Shown: in pieces, positions 17,927 to 26,397 of the stretch
How the letters are laid out: each line of letters opens with the position of its first letter
Position numbering within the stretch: the first letter of the stretch is position 1
Assembly (NCBI RefSeq): GCF_023168405.1
Contig: NZ_AP025285.1
Span: forward strand, 1,300,001-1,364,000
DNA from: Leptogranulimonas caecicola
GTDB lineage: Bacteria > Actinomycetota > Coriobacteriia > Coriobacteriales > Atopobiaceae
DNA length: 64,000 bases
Reading direction: 5' to 3'
The notes under the pieces: model-generated
The model's database searches: none
What the model saw: only the letters and a program-made list of their open reading frames with translations
Told to the model about the DNA's origin: nothing
Position numbers and translations under genes: made by a program

Positions 17927-18970
17927 TTAGCCCAACGGCCGCCTAGGCAAAGTTTTTAAATAGTTCTTCACCTCGTCGGATATCTTGTGACTCTCCCGTG
18001 CTTTTTGAATGGCCGCTCGACGAGTCCACTCATCGACCAATCCCGATGGCTCCAGATACGGAATCGTTGTTTCCGGCTGCGCCGCCAGCGCCTCTGCCAA
18101 CAACCATGCCCGAGCTTTATCCACGTAGTAGGCCTCCGAGCCCGTCTCAGGCACATCCGGCGCCCCCGACAACCGCGTAACAGCCACATATCCCAGCACC
18201 CGACCACAGGAGCGCTCGCCCAAAAAATAGCGCATGAGTACCCTGAGCCCAAAGCGCATCACATAACACTGGTCGCTTGTGCACCAACGAGCCAACGGCT
18301 CTGCCAGCTCCTGCTCATGGCCCGAGAAAGGCCCCAGCGGAATCTGGTCGCATACCGCCCAGTTGTCCACATAGGGCAGCAAGCGCTCCACTGCGGCAAG
18401 CGCCTCCTCATAGCTGCCCAGAAACCCCACCGCCAAGGCTTGTACCAGACTCTCCTCGAAGTAAGCATGGGGTAGCTGGGAGAGAAAGCTCCGGGCATCT
18501 GAGCGGCTCACAAGGTCTTTGGCAATGCGCCTCAGCTCTGATGTGGGCACACCCACAATGGTTGCCGCATCCAGGGTGGGCAGCAGTTTTTGATTAAAGG
18601 CCTTGAGGGAGGGCTTTCGAGCTTGGGCGAGAGAGCGGGCCACAAACTCGGACGCAGTATCCTCAGGGAAGCCGTCCAGTTTGGCCACCAGCACGTCTTC
18701 CAGCGGCCTGTGGGCGGCCATCGCCAACAGCCGATCTTTTTGCGTATGAGAGAGCTTTTTGAAGTGAGCTTCTGCGCTGAGTGCGCGCCCTTTGGTATAG
18801 AAACGCGCCTGAGCCACCAAGCGCAGAGGCCTATGCGCTTGGGTGTAGCGAGCTCCTTGCCCCTTCTTGTGGGCAGCCAGGCGCGCTTCAACATCAGGCG
18901 AGTATCCGGTGTAGAGGCTTCCATCCTCGCATTCCAGCACATACATGTAATGGGCAAAGGGTTCTGCCAT
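17927..18970 (-). CDS. GIY-YIG nuclease domain fused to an AlkD-like DNA alkylation repair domain
   Basis: Residues 1-90 are a GIY-YIG domain of the YhbQ type: HYMYVLECEDGSLYTGYSPD, then EARLAAHKKGQGARYT and a conserved FKKLS region. Residues about 110-345 match the AlkD/AlkC HEAT-repeat DNA glycosylase family: LDAATIVGVPTSELRRIAKDL, HAYFEESLVQALAVGFL, YVDNWAVCDQI, YVMRFGLRVLMRYFL and YYVDKARAWLLAEALA. AlkD-type proteins remove cationic alkylated bases; GIY-YIG domains cut a DNA strand. In one chain they could excise a base and nick the backbone. AAAGGAG lies before the ATG. No linker or frameshift is apparent, so the fusion looks genuine. Confidence 0.82.
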   Translation of the reverse strand: MAEPFAHYMYVLECEDGSLYTGYSPDVEARLAAHKKGQGARYTQAHRPLRLVAQARFYTKGRALSAEAHFKKLSHTQKDRLLAMAAHRPLEDVLVAKLDGFPEDTASEFVARSLAQARKPSLKAFNQKLLPTLDAATIVGVPTSELRRIAKDLVSRSDARSFLSQLPHAYFEESLVQALAVGFLGSYEEALAAVERLLPYVDNWAVCDQIPLGPFSGHEQELAEPLARWCTSDQCYVMRFGLRVLMRYFLGERSCGRVLGYVAVTRLSGAPDVPETGSEAYYVDKARAWLLAEALAAQPETTIPYLEPSGLVDEWTRRAAIQKARESHKISDEVKNYLKTLPRRPLG

Positions 18971-19093
18971 AAAAATGCTCCTTTAAGGGTCTGGAACACT
19001 GCTCCTTTAAAGATCGGGGCTCCCATTTAAGATAGGTGCTCAGCGCAGTTTGCCTAGCGGGGTATACGCCAATCTGCTCACGAGCACACTCAT

Positions 19094-19123
19094 GGCCCTC
19101 GTACGACACATCGTACGAGGGCC
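19094..19123. repeat. Perfect 13-bp hairpin
   Basis: Arms GGCCCTCGTACGA and TCGTACGAGGGCC flank CACA. There is no T run on either strand, so a simple terminator is not obvious. Confidence 0.6.
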
Positions 19124-19320
19124 ACGGATACCTTTATGTGCAGACTGCCCTCCGCACACTGCTTGTTTGGTATCAGAAGCGCAGCGTATGTCATGCGAAT
19201 ATGCGACGTGGTTGTTCGTCGCCCTGGGGCTTTGTAAAACCCGAGGGCGATCAAGCACTACATCGCATGATCCGCCCGCAACAAGCGCGCATCCCACCAC
19301 CGGCACACTCCCCTGATGCC

Positions 19321-19357
19321 AAAAAGACCCAGGCACCCATACGGGATGCCTGGGTCT
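19321..19357 (-). terminator. Terminator of the phosphotransferase gene
   Basis: Arms AAGACCCAGGCA and TGCCTGGGTCTT flank an 11-base loop. On the minus strand the stem runs into TTTTT (A5 at 19321-19325). Confidence 0.85.
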
Positions 19358-19486
19358 TGTACAAGCAGTCAAAGGCGCGGGCCTACCTGCATGTCATCCA
19401 AAGACTTTACCCCATGCCTTCTCATTAGGCTACTGGCAGCCTTAAGGCCTAGGACCTTGGATGCACGATTGCAGCCTGAGCAGCAA

Positions 19487-20230
19487 TTACTGGTAATCCA
19501 CCACGTCGATCCAGCTCATCATGAAGTCATAGTCCTTCTCGCGGCCACGGGACAGCTCGGCAGCGGCCACAATGGACAGCCAGTTGTGGACTACCTGACG
19601 AGGGGTATCGGACTTCTTGCAGTAGAGGTCCAGATACTTCTGGGCCAGCTCGTGATCCTCCATCTCAAACAACATGTAGCTGATAGCAGCGTCTGCAGCG
19701 GCCGAGCCCTGGGTTGCGTGGGCCCAGTCGCAGGCGTAGAGCTCGCCGTCGTCTCCCACGATGACGTTTGAGGGATTGAAGTCGCCGTGGCATACATCGA
19801 CCTCGTTGGGCATGCCATCCAGGCGCATGTCCAGCTCGTAGCGGGTGGTAGCGTCCAGCACGTCGGTCAGAGACGCGATCATGCGGGAGTACTTGTCCTT
19901 CTGGCGCTGGAGCAAGGGGGCACGGTGAGCGTGGATGTCGATCTGGAAGTCCACAAACATCATGAGATACTTCTCGATCTTCTCAGGGTTCTCATCCATG
20001 AGCTCCTGGAGCGTCTTGCCCGGGATGCGAGTGGTGGTGAGGGCCCAAGAATCCTCGATCTTGGCTACCGACACAGGCTTGGGCGTGTTGATGCCAGCCT
20101 CGTTGGCGCGGGCCAGGTTCAGGGCCTCGTTGAAGACGTCAGAGACGGGCTTGGCCTCGTTGAAGACCTTGACGATGGTGTCGCCGTCTTGAAAAACCAC
20201 CTTATTTACTCGCGAAACCAGCTCTTCCAT
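19487..20230 (-). CDS. Aminoglycoside-phosphotransferase-like kinase (TIGR02172-type)
   Basis: This protein of 247 residues has a small-kinase fold. It begins with a compact N-lobe (VNKVVFQDGDTIVKVF), then LTTTRIPGKTLQELM. The catalytic loop is VCHGDFNPSNVIV (His-Gly-Asp and Asn) and the metal loop is YACDWAHATQGSAAADAA. Such kinases act on small molecules (choline, sugars, aminoglycosides) and this subgroup is usually not a resistance gene. The ATG at 20230 has GGAAGG upstream; a longer frame to 20305 lacks one. It is downstream of adhE but separated from it by a hairpin. Confidence 0.82.
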   Translation of the reverse strand: MEELVSRVNKVVFQDGDTIVKVFNEAKPVSDVFNEALNLARANEAGINTPKPVSVAKIEDSWALTTTRIPGKTLQELMDENPEKIEKYLMMFVDFQIDIHAHRAPLLQRQKDKYSRMIASLTDVLDATTRYELDMRLDGMPNEVDVCHGDFNPSNVIVGDDGELYACDWAHATQGSAAADAAISYMLFEMEDHELAQKYLDLYCKKSDTPRQVVHNWLSIVAAAELSRGREKDYDFMMSWIDVVDYQ

Positions 20231-20270
20231 GGTCCTTCCTCTCTCTTTTAGGTAGCGGGCCTTATAGGAA

Positions 20271-20299
20271 GGTGAGGCCCTGAGGGTCAGAGCCTCACC
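20271..20299 (-). terminator. Hairpin after adhE
   Basis: Arms GGTGAGGC and GCCTCACC flank a 13-base loop just beyond the adhE stop. The T run is poor, so termination may be partial. Confidence 0.55.
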
Positions 20300-20341
20300 T
20301 ATCAAGCCGAAATGCGGTAGTGCGTAAGGGTTGTATCTAGT

Positions 20342-22981
20342 TTAATCCTGATAGTCCTTTGGCTCACGGCCATAGTAGGCATCCAGGTAAAGATTTTTGA
20401 TCTCGCTCATGAGCGGGTAGCGGGGGTTGGCACCGGTGCACTGGTCATTGAAGGCCTGTTCGACCATGTCGTCCAGGGTGTCGTTGAAGTAAGTCTCGTC
20501 CACACCGTAGTCGGCAATGGTGGGCTTGATGCCCACGTGGGCGCCCAGCTCGTCGATGGCCTTGAGGAAGTTCTCAAAGACCTCGTCGTCATCCTTGCCG
20601 GTGATGCCTACATAGCGGGCGGCCTCGACGTAACGCTCCTTGGCCTGGGGATAGGCGTACTGCGGGAAAGTGCCCATCTTCACAGGCACATCGGCAGCGT
20701 TGTAGCGCATGACGCGGGTGAGGATCACAGCGTTGGCCACACCGTGAGGCAGGTGATGGAAGGCGCCCAGCTTGTGAGCCATGGAGTGATTGACACCCAG
20801 GAAGGCGTTGGCGAAGGCGATACCGGCCAGGCAGGAGGCGTTGGCCATGTGCTCGCGAGCCACGGGATCGGCAGCGCCCTTGTCGTAGGCAGCAGGCAGG
20901 TTCTCGAAGACCAGCTTGATGGCCTGGAGAGAAGCCGGCTTGGTGTAATCGCTGGCCATGATGGAGACCAACGCCTCCAGCGCGTGGGTGAGCACGTCCA
21001 TACCAGAGGCAGAGGTGAGGCCCTTGGGCTGGTTCATCATGTTGTCCACGTCGACCACGGCCATGTTGGGCAGCAGCTGATAGTCAGCCAAAGGCCACTT
21101 GATGCCGGTCTCGGCGTCGGTGATGATGGCGAAGGGGGTTACCTCGGAGCCGGTACCAGAAGAGGTGGGGATGGCCACGAAGTAAGCCTTCTGACCCATC
21201 TCGGGGAAGGTGTAGATACGCTTGCGGATGTCCATGAAATCCATGGCCATGTCCTCGAAGCGGGCTTCGGGGTGCTCGTACATGAGCCACATGATCTTGG
21301 CTGCGTCCATAGCGGAACCGCCGCCCAGAGCAATGATGCAGTCGGGCTCGAAGGAGCGAATCTGCTTCACGCCCTCCTCGGCGCACTGCAGGGTAGGATC
21401 GGGGGCCACGTCCCAGAAGCAGGAGTGCACGATACCCAGCTGATCCAGCTTGTCCTCGATGGCCTTGGAGTAGCCGTTCTTGTAGAGGAACTGGTCGGTG
21501 ACGATGAAGGCGCGCTTCTTGCCCATGGTGCCCAGCTCGTCCAGAGCAACAGGCATGCACCCGCGCTTGAAGTAAATCTTTTCAGGGGTGCGGTACCACA
21601 GCATATTGGTCTGCCTCTCTGCCACAACCTTAGTGTTAATGAGATGCTTCACGCCTACATTCTCGGAGATGGAGTTGCCGCCCCACGAGCCGCAGCCCAG
21701 GGTCATTGAGGGCTTAAGACGGAAGTTGTAGAGGTCGCCGATGCCGCCCTGAGAGCTGGGGGTGTTGATGACGATGCGGCAGGTCTTCATGGCCTCGGCG
21801 TGCTTGGCCATCTTCTCCTTCTCATTCATGGTGTCGATGTAGAGGGAGGAGGTGTGGCCGTAACCGCCGTCAGCGATGAGCTGCTCGGCCTTGGCGACGG
21901 CGTCGTCGAAGTCCTTGGCATGGTACATGGCCAGCACAGGAGAGAGCTTCTCGTGAGCGAACTCCTCGGAGAGCTCCACGGAGTCCACCTCGCCAATGAG
22001 CACCTTGGTGTTCTTGGGCACGTTCACACCGGCCATCTCAGCGATGGTGTGAGCGGACTGACCCACGATCTTGGCGTTCAGAGCACCGTTGATGATGATG
22101 GTCTTGCGCACCTTGTCCAGCTCGTCGCCCTTCAAGAAGTAGGCGCCACGACGCTTGAACTCGTCCTTGACCTGCTTGTAGATGTCGTCCAGCACGATCA
22201 CAGACTGCTCGGAAGCGCAAATCATGCCGTTGTCAAAGGTCTTGGAGTGCAAGATGGACATGACGGCCAGCTTGATGTCGGCCGAGGAGTCGATGATGGC
22301 GGGGGTGTTGCCAGCGCCGACGCCTAGGGCGGGCTTGCCGGAGCTGTAAGCGGCCTTCACCATGCCAGGGCCGCCGGTGGCCAGGATGATATCGGCGTCA
22401 CGCATGAGCTCGTTGGTGAGCTCCAGGCTGGGCTCCTCGATCCAACGGATGAGGCCCGCAGGTGCGCCGGCAGCCTCAGCGGCTTCACGCACGATGCGAG
22501 CAGCCTCGATGGTGCTCTTCTTGGCGCGGGGGTGCGGCGAGATGATGATGGCGTTGCGGGTCTTCAAAGAGATGAGGGTCTTGAAGATCGCGGTAGAAGT
22601 GGGGTTGGTGGTGGGGATAACTGCCGCCACAATGCCAATGGGCTCGGCGATCACCTTATAGCCACCAGCTGCATCCTCTTCGATGACGCCGCAAGTCTTG
22701 GTGTTCTTATAAGCGTTGTAGATGTACTCAGAGGCATAGTGATTCTTAATGACCTTGTCTTCCACAATGCCCATGCCGGTCTCCTCGACGGCCATCTTGG
22801 CCAGAGGAATACGGGCTTTGTTGGCTGCCATAGCAGCCTGGAAGAAGATCTCGTCGACCTGCTCCTGAGTAAAGGTAGCGAACTCCTCCTGAGCAGTGCG
22901 CATCTCGGCGAGAGCCGCCTTCAGGGAGTCGACGCTGTCGATGGTCTCGACGGTATCGAGAACCTGGTCTGGATTAGCCAT
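20342..22981 (-). CDS. adhE: Bifunctional acetaldehyde-CoA/alcohol dehydrogenase
   Basis: AdhE reduces acetyl-CoA to acetaldehyde and then ethanol, disposing of NADH in mixed-acid fermentation. The 879-residue chain has both halves. The N-terminal aldehyde dehydrogenase has FDNGMICASEQSVI with its catalytic Cys and GGPGMVKAAYSSGKPALGVGAGN. The C-terminal iron-dependent alcohol dehydrogenase has IALGGGSAMDAAKIMW, PTSSGTGSEVTPFAII, and the metal-binding HSMAHKLGAFHHLPHG. ATGGAGG lies before the ATG. The gene is alone in its transcription unit, with a 553-base upstream region. Confidence 0.97.
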   Translation of the reverse strand: MANPDQVLDTVETIDSVDSLKAALAEMRTAQEEFATFTQEQVDEIFFQAAMAANKARIPLAKMAVEETGMGIVEDKVIKNHYASEYIYNAYKNTKTCGVIEEDAAGGYKVIAEPIGIVAAVIPTTNPTSTAIFKTLISLKTRNAIIISPHPRAKKSTIEAARIVREAAEAAGAPAGLIRWIEEPSLELTNELMRDADIILATGGPGMVKAAYSSGKPALGVGAGNTPAIIDSSADIKLAVMSILHSKTFDNGMICASEQSVIVLDDIYKQVKDEFKRRGAYFLKGDELDKVRKTIIINGALNAKIVGQSAHTIAEMAGVNVPKNTKVLIGEVDSVELSEEFAHEKLSPVLAMYHAKDFDDAVAKAEQLIADGGYGHTSSLYIDTMNEKEKMAKHAEAMKTCRIVINTPSSQGGIGDLYNFRLKPSMTLGCGSWGGNSISENVGVKHLINTKVVAERQTNMLWYRTPEKIYFKRGCMPVALDELGTMGKKRAFIVTDQFLYKNGYSKAIEDKLDQLGIVHSCFWDVAPDPTLQCAEEGVKQIRSFEPDCIIALGGGSAMDAAKIMWLMYEHPEARFEDMAMDFMDIRKRIYTFPEMGQKAYFVAIPTSSGTGSEVTPFAIITDAETGIKWPLADYQLLPNMAVVDVDNMMNQPKGLTSASGMDVLTHALEALVSIMASDYTKPASLQAIKLVFENLPAAYDKGAADPVAREHMANASCLAGIAFANAFLGVNHSMAHKLGAFHHLPHGVANAVILTRVMRYNAADVPVKMGTFPQYAYPQAKERYVEAARYVGITGKDDDEVFENFLKAIDELGAHVGIKPTIADYGVDETYFNDTLDDMVEQAFNDQCTGANPRYPLMSEIKNLYLDAYYGREPKDYQD

Positions 22982-23534
22982 GCATGACCTCCATCTAACC
23001 TTGGATAGGCGCTTCTATCGTGAACCATCCCGCCTGGGCATCCTTAGCGCCCAGGACGAACAGCTCAAACCTCTAGGGCAAATACTAGAGTGCCTTTAGG
23101 GTTGACCAACACATGAACCATTGGCCGATTGGCTATTGACACCTATATCTAGCTGCAATTCTTCTAAACTGCTCTCATCATTAAATATAATTGCTTATGT
23201 TATAGGTATAGGTCCGACTAGTCATTTAAGCCCTCTAGCAGATATATCGCTTTTTCAAAATTGGATTTTTTTAACCCAACGCCGCAGGTAATCTTGGGTA
23301 TCACTCCCAGGTACTACGGCAGTTTATGCCGAGAAACCCTTGGCTTCCAAAATTCACCGCTCGCACCTCAGAATAATTCATACGGTTATTGATGTCTACA
23401 CAAATTCTTCAGACCAGCCGTCTCTGATGTACGAGTCCCTTTATTTCTTTATCATACACCTGGATACTATCTGATAGTCAACCTGGCTCTCTGGCACCCA
23501 CGCATCGCTGGTGTCATAAACGCCAACGACTCCT
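22982..23534. other. Long upstream region of adhE without a gene
   Basis: I find no convincing coding frame in these 553 AT-richer bases. They hold a minus-strand promoter-like pair (TTGGTC and TAGTAT around 23080-23110), an imperfect hairpin at 23281-23320, and a reverse copy of the recurrent 13-mer at 23327-23339. No clear Rex site is seen. Confidence 0.45.
23327..23339 (-). repeat. Recurrent motif GGGTTTCTCGGCA (intergenic, reverse)
   Basis: An exact copy (as TGCCGAGAAACCC) in the gap between adhE and the PLP-fold gene. Confidence 0.65.
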
Positions 23535-24398
23535 CTAGGCCGGATCCAACACCGCTTCCAACCACATCACAATGGCCAGTGGATCCTCATCCCCCACTGC
23601 CAACAACAGCGAGGCCTCATCACCAGGTACCGAGAAAAGCGCGCTTCGCACCCGGGCCGCCCCTCCGGTCTCGAGACCTGAGGCTACCTCAAGAGCCCCT
23701 TGGACCTCTTGAGGTCCTGCCAGACTAAAGCGCACCCACTGACCAAACCCATGCTCGAAGGTTCTCAGCGCTACCGGGTGCGAGATATCTTCCGGCAAAC
23801 CCGGATACCTCACCGCACTCACTGCCGGATGGCAGGCAAGATCTGCCACCACCGCCTGAGCGTTGTGGTTTCGCGTAAGGCAGAGCGCGTTGTATTCCTC
23901 CAACTGCGGCTCATGGGCAGAAGTCCCCCACTGCCGCACCAACGCCTCCAACGCACCGTAGGTCTGCTCGTCTTTGCATACGTCACGGGAAAGCGATAGA
24001 GCGCAGAGGTTTACAGGTGCCTCTGCCAGGCTAGTCAGGTCATCTATCACCACGTCTGCCCCGCGCATGATGGCAGGGCAGGTAAACGAGCCCACGCGTG
24101 AATTATCTGCCAAAAGCCACGAGGCTCCAGAAGCCCCATCACCGACAGATCCCCCGCTTAAAGCAGATCCCCCACCACGCAACGCCGCCTTTGCGTATTT
24201 GATGTCGCCTACCGCAAAGCTTGCAAGGTCCATCGTCTCAAGGCACTCAGACACACGAGGCACCTCAGATGTGAGCGCACTTCTCAGCTCAGAAGCAGAA
24301 GAGGCCACTAGCCAGGTCTTTTGGCATCGTTTGCCCAAATTGGTAGAGATCACCCCTGCAGCATCGGGTGCCACAGGGGTGGAGGTCATAGCACTCAT
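23535..24398 (-). CDS. Degenerate Cys/Met-metabolism PLP-fold protein lacking the catalytic lysine
   Basis: The 287-residue protein aligns by eye with the MetY in this window from MetY's [10 protein letters not shown] block onward. LETMDLASFAVGD, WLLADNS and RGADVVIDDLTSLAEA correspond to the MetY blocks [19 protein letters not shown] and [16 protein letters not shown]. The Lys that forms the Schiff base is Ser (residue 123), and about 120 N-terminal residues that bind the PLP phosphate are absent. The C-terminal domain (RNHNAQAVVADLACHPAV, VRYPGL) is well kept. It is probably not an enzyme. It starts nine bases after the next upstream gene, so it may be part of a small operon. A regulatory or binding role is possible. 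Confidence 0.7.
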   Translation of the reverse strand: MSAMTSTPVAPDAAGVISTNLGKRCQKTWLVASSASELRSALTSEVPRVSECLETMDLASFAVGDIKYAKAALRGGGSALSGGSVGDGASGASWLLADNSRVGSFTCPAIMRGADVVIDDLTSLAEAPVNLCALSLSRDVCKDEQTYGALEALVRQWGTSAHEPQLEEYNALCLTRNHNAQAVVADLACHPAVSAVRYPGLPEDISHPVALRTFEHGFGQWVRFSLAGPQEVQGALEVASGLETGGAARVRSALFSVPGDEASLLLAVGDEDPLAIVMWLEAVLDPA

Positions 24399-24407
24399 GA
24401 ATGGCGG

Positions 24408-24779
24408 CTATTCCGGATCCGGCGTGGTGTCGTCAGCGGGATCGTCCACGTCGTGGGTCTCCTCCAGCGCACGCTTCTCATTCTCTGCCACCAGCATCTC
24501 CAGGCGAGCATGCTGAGAGGGCATCCACGCCTTATAGACATGGCCTTTCACGTCGCGGCCAAAGTCGTACTCCTTGACGGTATAGCGTTTGGAATCACGT
24601 CCACCCACCAGGCGGGACTTGATGAGAGGACCAGGGATGCCAAAGTAGGACATGCCCGAAGCCGGATCAAACAGCGCCAGCAGATTGTCGTCGGGAGTGG
24701 CATCCACCACAGCTTTTACCAGCGTCATGGTGTCGTCGTCAAAGCGGTAGTTAGAAGACTTGGGGGTTGATTTGGCCAT
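24408..24779 (-). CDS. Small acidic protein of unknown function
   Basis: I do not recognise this 123-residue protein. It begins with a basic MAKSTPKSSNYRF and then a folded-looking core (MTLVKAVVDATPDDNLLALFDPASGMSYFGIPGPLIKSRLVGG). It ends in a strongly acidic tail (ETHDVDDPADDTTPDPE). There is no signal peptide or membrane segment. A GAAAGGGAC sequence lies before the ATG. It lies between a DUF488 gene and the degenerate PLP-fold gene, all on the minus strand with short gaps, so the three may be one operon. Confidence 0.6.
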   Translation of the reverse strand: MAKSTPKSSNYRFDDDTMTLVKAVVDATPDDNLLALFDPASGMSYFGIPGPLIKSRLVGGRDSKRYTVKEYDFGRDVKGHVYKAWMPSQHARLEMLVAENEKRALEETHDVDDPADDTTPDPE

Positions 24780-24810
24780 GAATTGGTCCCTTTCTAAAGA
24801 TTCACAACGC

Positions 24811-25245
24811 CTAGTGGGTTGCCTTGGGCTTCTCTGTCAGAAGCTCTGCCAGCACCTCGGCATGGCTCCGGCGCTTATGAGTAGCAGTACCTAGAATAGC
24901 GATGTTTTGGTACTGGCCATACTTGGTAGAGAAATCTGCCAGCGACCCGCGGGAATCTATCAGGGCCTTATAGCCGCTCGCATACTCGTCAAAGTCAATG
25001 TGATGATGCAGATAAGGCTCCAACAAGTCAGTAGTGGGCGCCAGGTCCACATCGTGGGCATAGGCAGCCCCCACGATGGTCTTCACGAAGTAGGCAAGGT
25101 CGCGCTCTTTAGTAAAGCCGCAAAGCTGGTTGGTGTTGTGAAGTCGCACATCCACCAACAGGTCGATTTTTGCGTCGATCAACTTGGTAAAAAAGTCCTC
25201 GGCGCTGGTCTCATAGGCCGAGAGTGTCATAAAGGTTTGACTCAT
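24811..25245 (-). CDS. DUF488-family protein
   Basis: DUF488 proteins are small, cytoplasmic and of unknown function. The family signature is seen in LIDAKIDLLVDVRLHNTNQLCGFTKERDLAYF near residues 22-53 and in DLAPTTDLLEPY. The C-terminal block that in many members reads LLCAE with a CHR is here AILGTATHKRRSHAEVLAELL, so the usual Cys pair is not kept. The length (144 residues) is normal. A GGGGAGG sequence lies before the ATG. It is the first gene of a probable three-gene minus-strand unit. Confidence 0.72.
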   Translation of the reverse strand: MSQTFMTLSAYETSAEDFFTKLIDAKIDLLVDVRLHNTNQLCGFTKERDLAYFVKTIVGAAYAHDVDLAPTTDLLEPYLHHHIDFDEYASGYKALIDSRGSLADFSTKYGQYQNIAILGTATHKRRSHAEVLAELLTEKPKATH

Positions 25246-25335
25246 AGGATACCTCCCCTTGAAGGGTTTCGCACAATACGCGCTATATACCCCACCGCGC
25301 AGCCTACTGCCCCAACTAGCCGCAAACCCGGCTAT

Positions 25336-26064
25336 CTAGGCAGAATCATCCATCTTGTCAGGGATTTGAGTCTTCAAAAGCTCGTAGGAAGAGACTAGCT
25401 CCTTATGGGCGTTCCCAAAGTCCTCCCGATAATTCTCCAAGGTTCCCGAAGGCCTTCTCACCATCTCACACAGGACCTTGTACTCTTTTTGCATGTCCCT
25501 CACGGTGTCATAGGCTTCGTCACAGCCCTCCGGAGGAGAGGCCAGCTGCTTGAACGAGTCGTCTATAGAGCATTCTGTGCTCTCCATCTCACGACAAAGC
25601 CCGTTATAGGCATTGGATGTCATCAGCTTGGACAGCGCCTGGTTGGGATCGGCCGCTTTATAGGGCGCAATATCTTCATCCCAGCTGCCGTTGGGATTGT
25701 TGATCGCAGAGCTCCAAACGCTTTCCACCAGACCGCCGGCCTCCACTGCTTTGGCTCCCCCATGCAAAAAATGCTCGGCAGCGACATTGAGGTAGTCTAC
25801 ATATTGATTGAATGCCTCGACTTTGGCGCGTGTCGCAGTAACAGCAACCGCCTTTTGATGGGCATCAAAGAGAGCATAGCCCGTCGCTGCTAAGGCCATA
25901 ACCACCGCAATCACAATAGCGATAGCGAACGACGCATGTGAGAATGCGCTGCGCCACTTAGCGTCATGCACCTCGGCATTTCCCCCACTTGCATCCCGTG
26001 CGTCAGCACCTTGCAAGTGGGCGTTTTCTTTCTTGCCGCCTTTAGTTTCATCAGCTTCGCTCAT
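25336..26064 (-). CDS. Single-pass membrane protein of unknown function
   Basis: The protein (about 242 residues) has a hydrophilic, charged cytoplasmic head of about 50 residues with basic and acidic clusters. One transmembrane helix follows (IAIVIAVVMALAATGYALF). The remaining 165 residues, predicted outside, are helical and rich in Glu/Lys/Asn with a few Cys. I chose the ATG at 26064 (MSEADETKGGKK), which has AGGGGGG upstream; the frame extends to 26175 with no ribosome site. The neighbours do not suggest a function. Confidence 0.6.
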   Translation of the reverse strand: MSEADETKGGKKENAHLQGADARDASGGNAEVHDAKWRSAFSHASFAIAIVIAVVMALAATGYALFDAHQKAVAVTATRAKVEAFNQYVDYLNVAAEHFLHGGAKAVEAGGLVESVWSSAINNPNGSWDEDIAPYKAADPNQALSKLMTSNAYNGLCREMESTECSIDDSFKQLASPPEGCDEAYDTVRDMQKEYKVLCEMVRRPSGTLENYREDFGNAHKELVSSYELLKTQIPDKMDDSA

Positions 26065-26397
26065 GACAGCCCCCCCTCGCCCCTTCTTACAATTTATACG
26101 GCGGATCATCAATTGCGCAGTTACACTACCCTCATGTCCCAGGAAAGTTTCCTTGAGCTCGGCACTGTTTAGCAATTGTCATTTTTTGAACAGTTCCCAT
26201 CCATCAAACCGTAGGCTCTCTGCATCGGGAGGCTCCCCTCGCAGTTCATCTGTCCCGCACTGGTGCGCCCCCATCTCAAGGCGTCCAGCAGCTCGAACTT
26301 CGATGCCCATGCCGCAAAAAAGAGTACTATGACTATTCATGGCTTCCTGAACGCCACTTGAACAGCCTCATCCATCCGCAACCTCCCGGAGCCACCC

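Larger units (their letters stand above)
18971..19486. other. Non-coding region with hairpins and a dispersed repeat
   Basis: I see no convincing gene in these 516 bases. They hold a perfect hairpin at 19094-19123. A segment at about 19185-19262 contains CGTATGTCATGCGAA and, further on, CTGGGGCTTTGTAAAACCC; this segment resembles the complement of 45720-45810. The terminator of the phosphotransferase gene is at 19324-19357. Confidence 0.5.

Noticed and set aside
22982-23534. A tRNA gene or Rex site upstream of adhE
   Set aside because: No cloverleaf arms or TTGTGA-N6-TCACAA pattern were found by reading.
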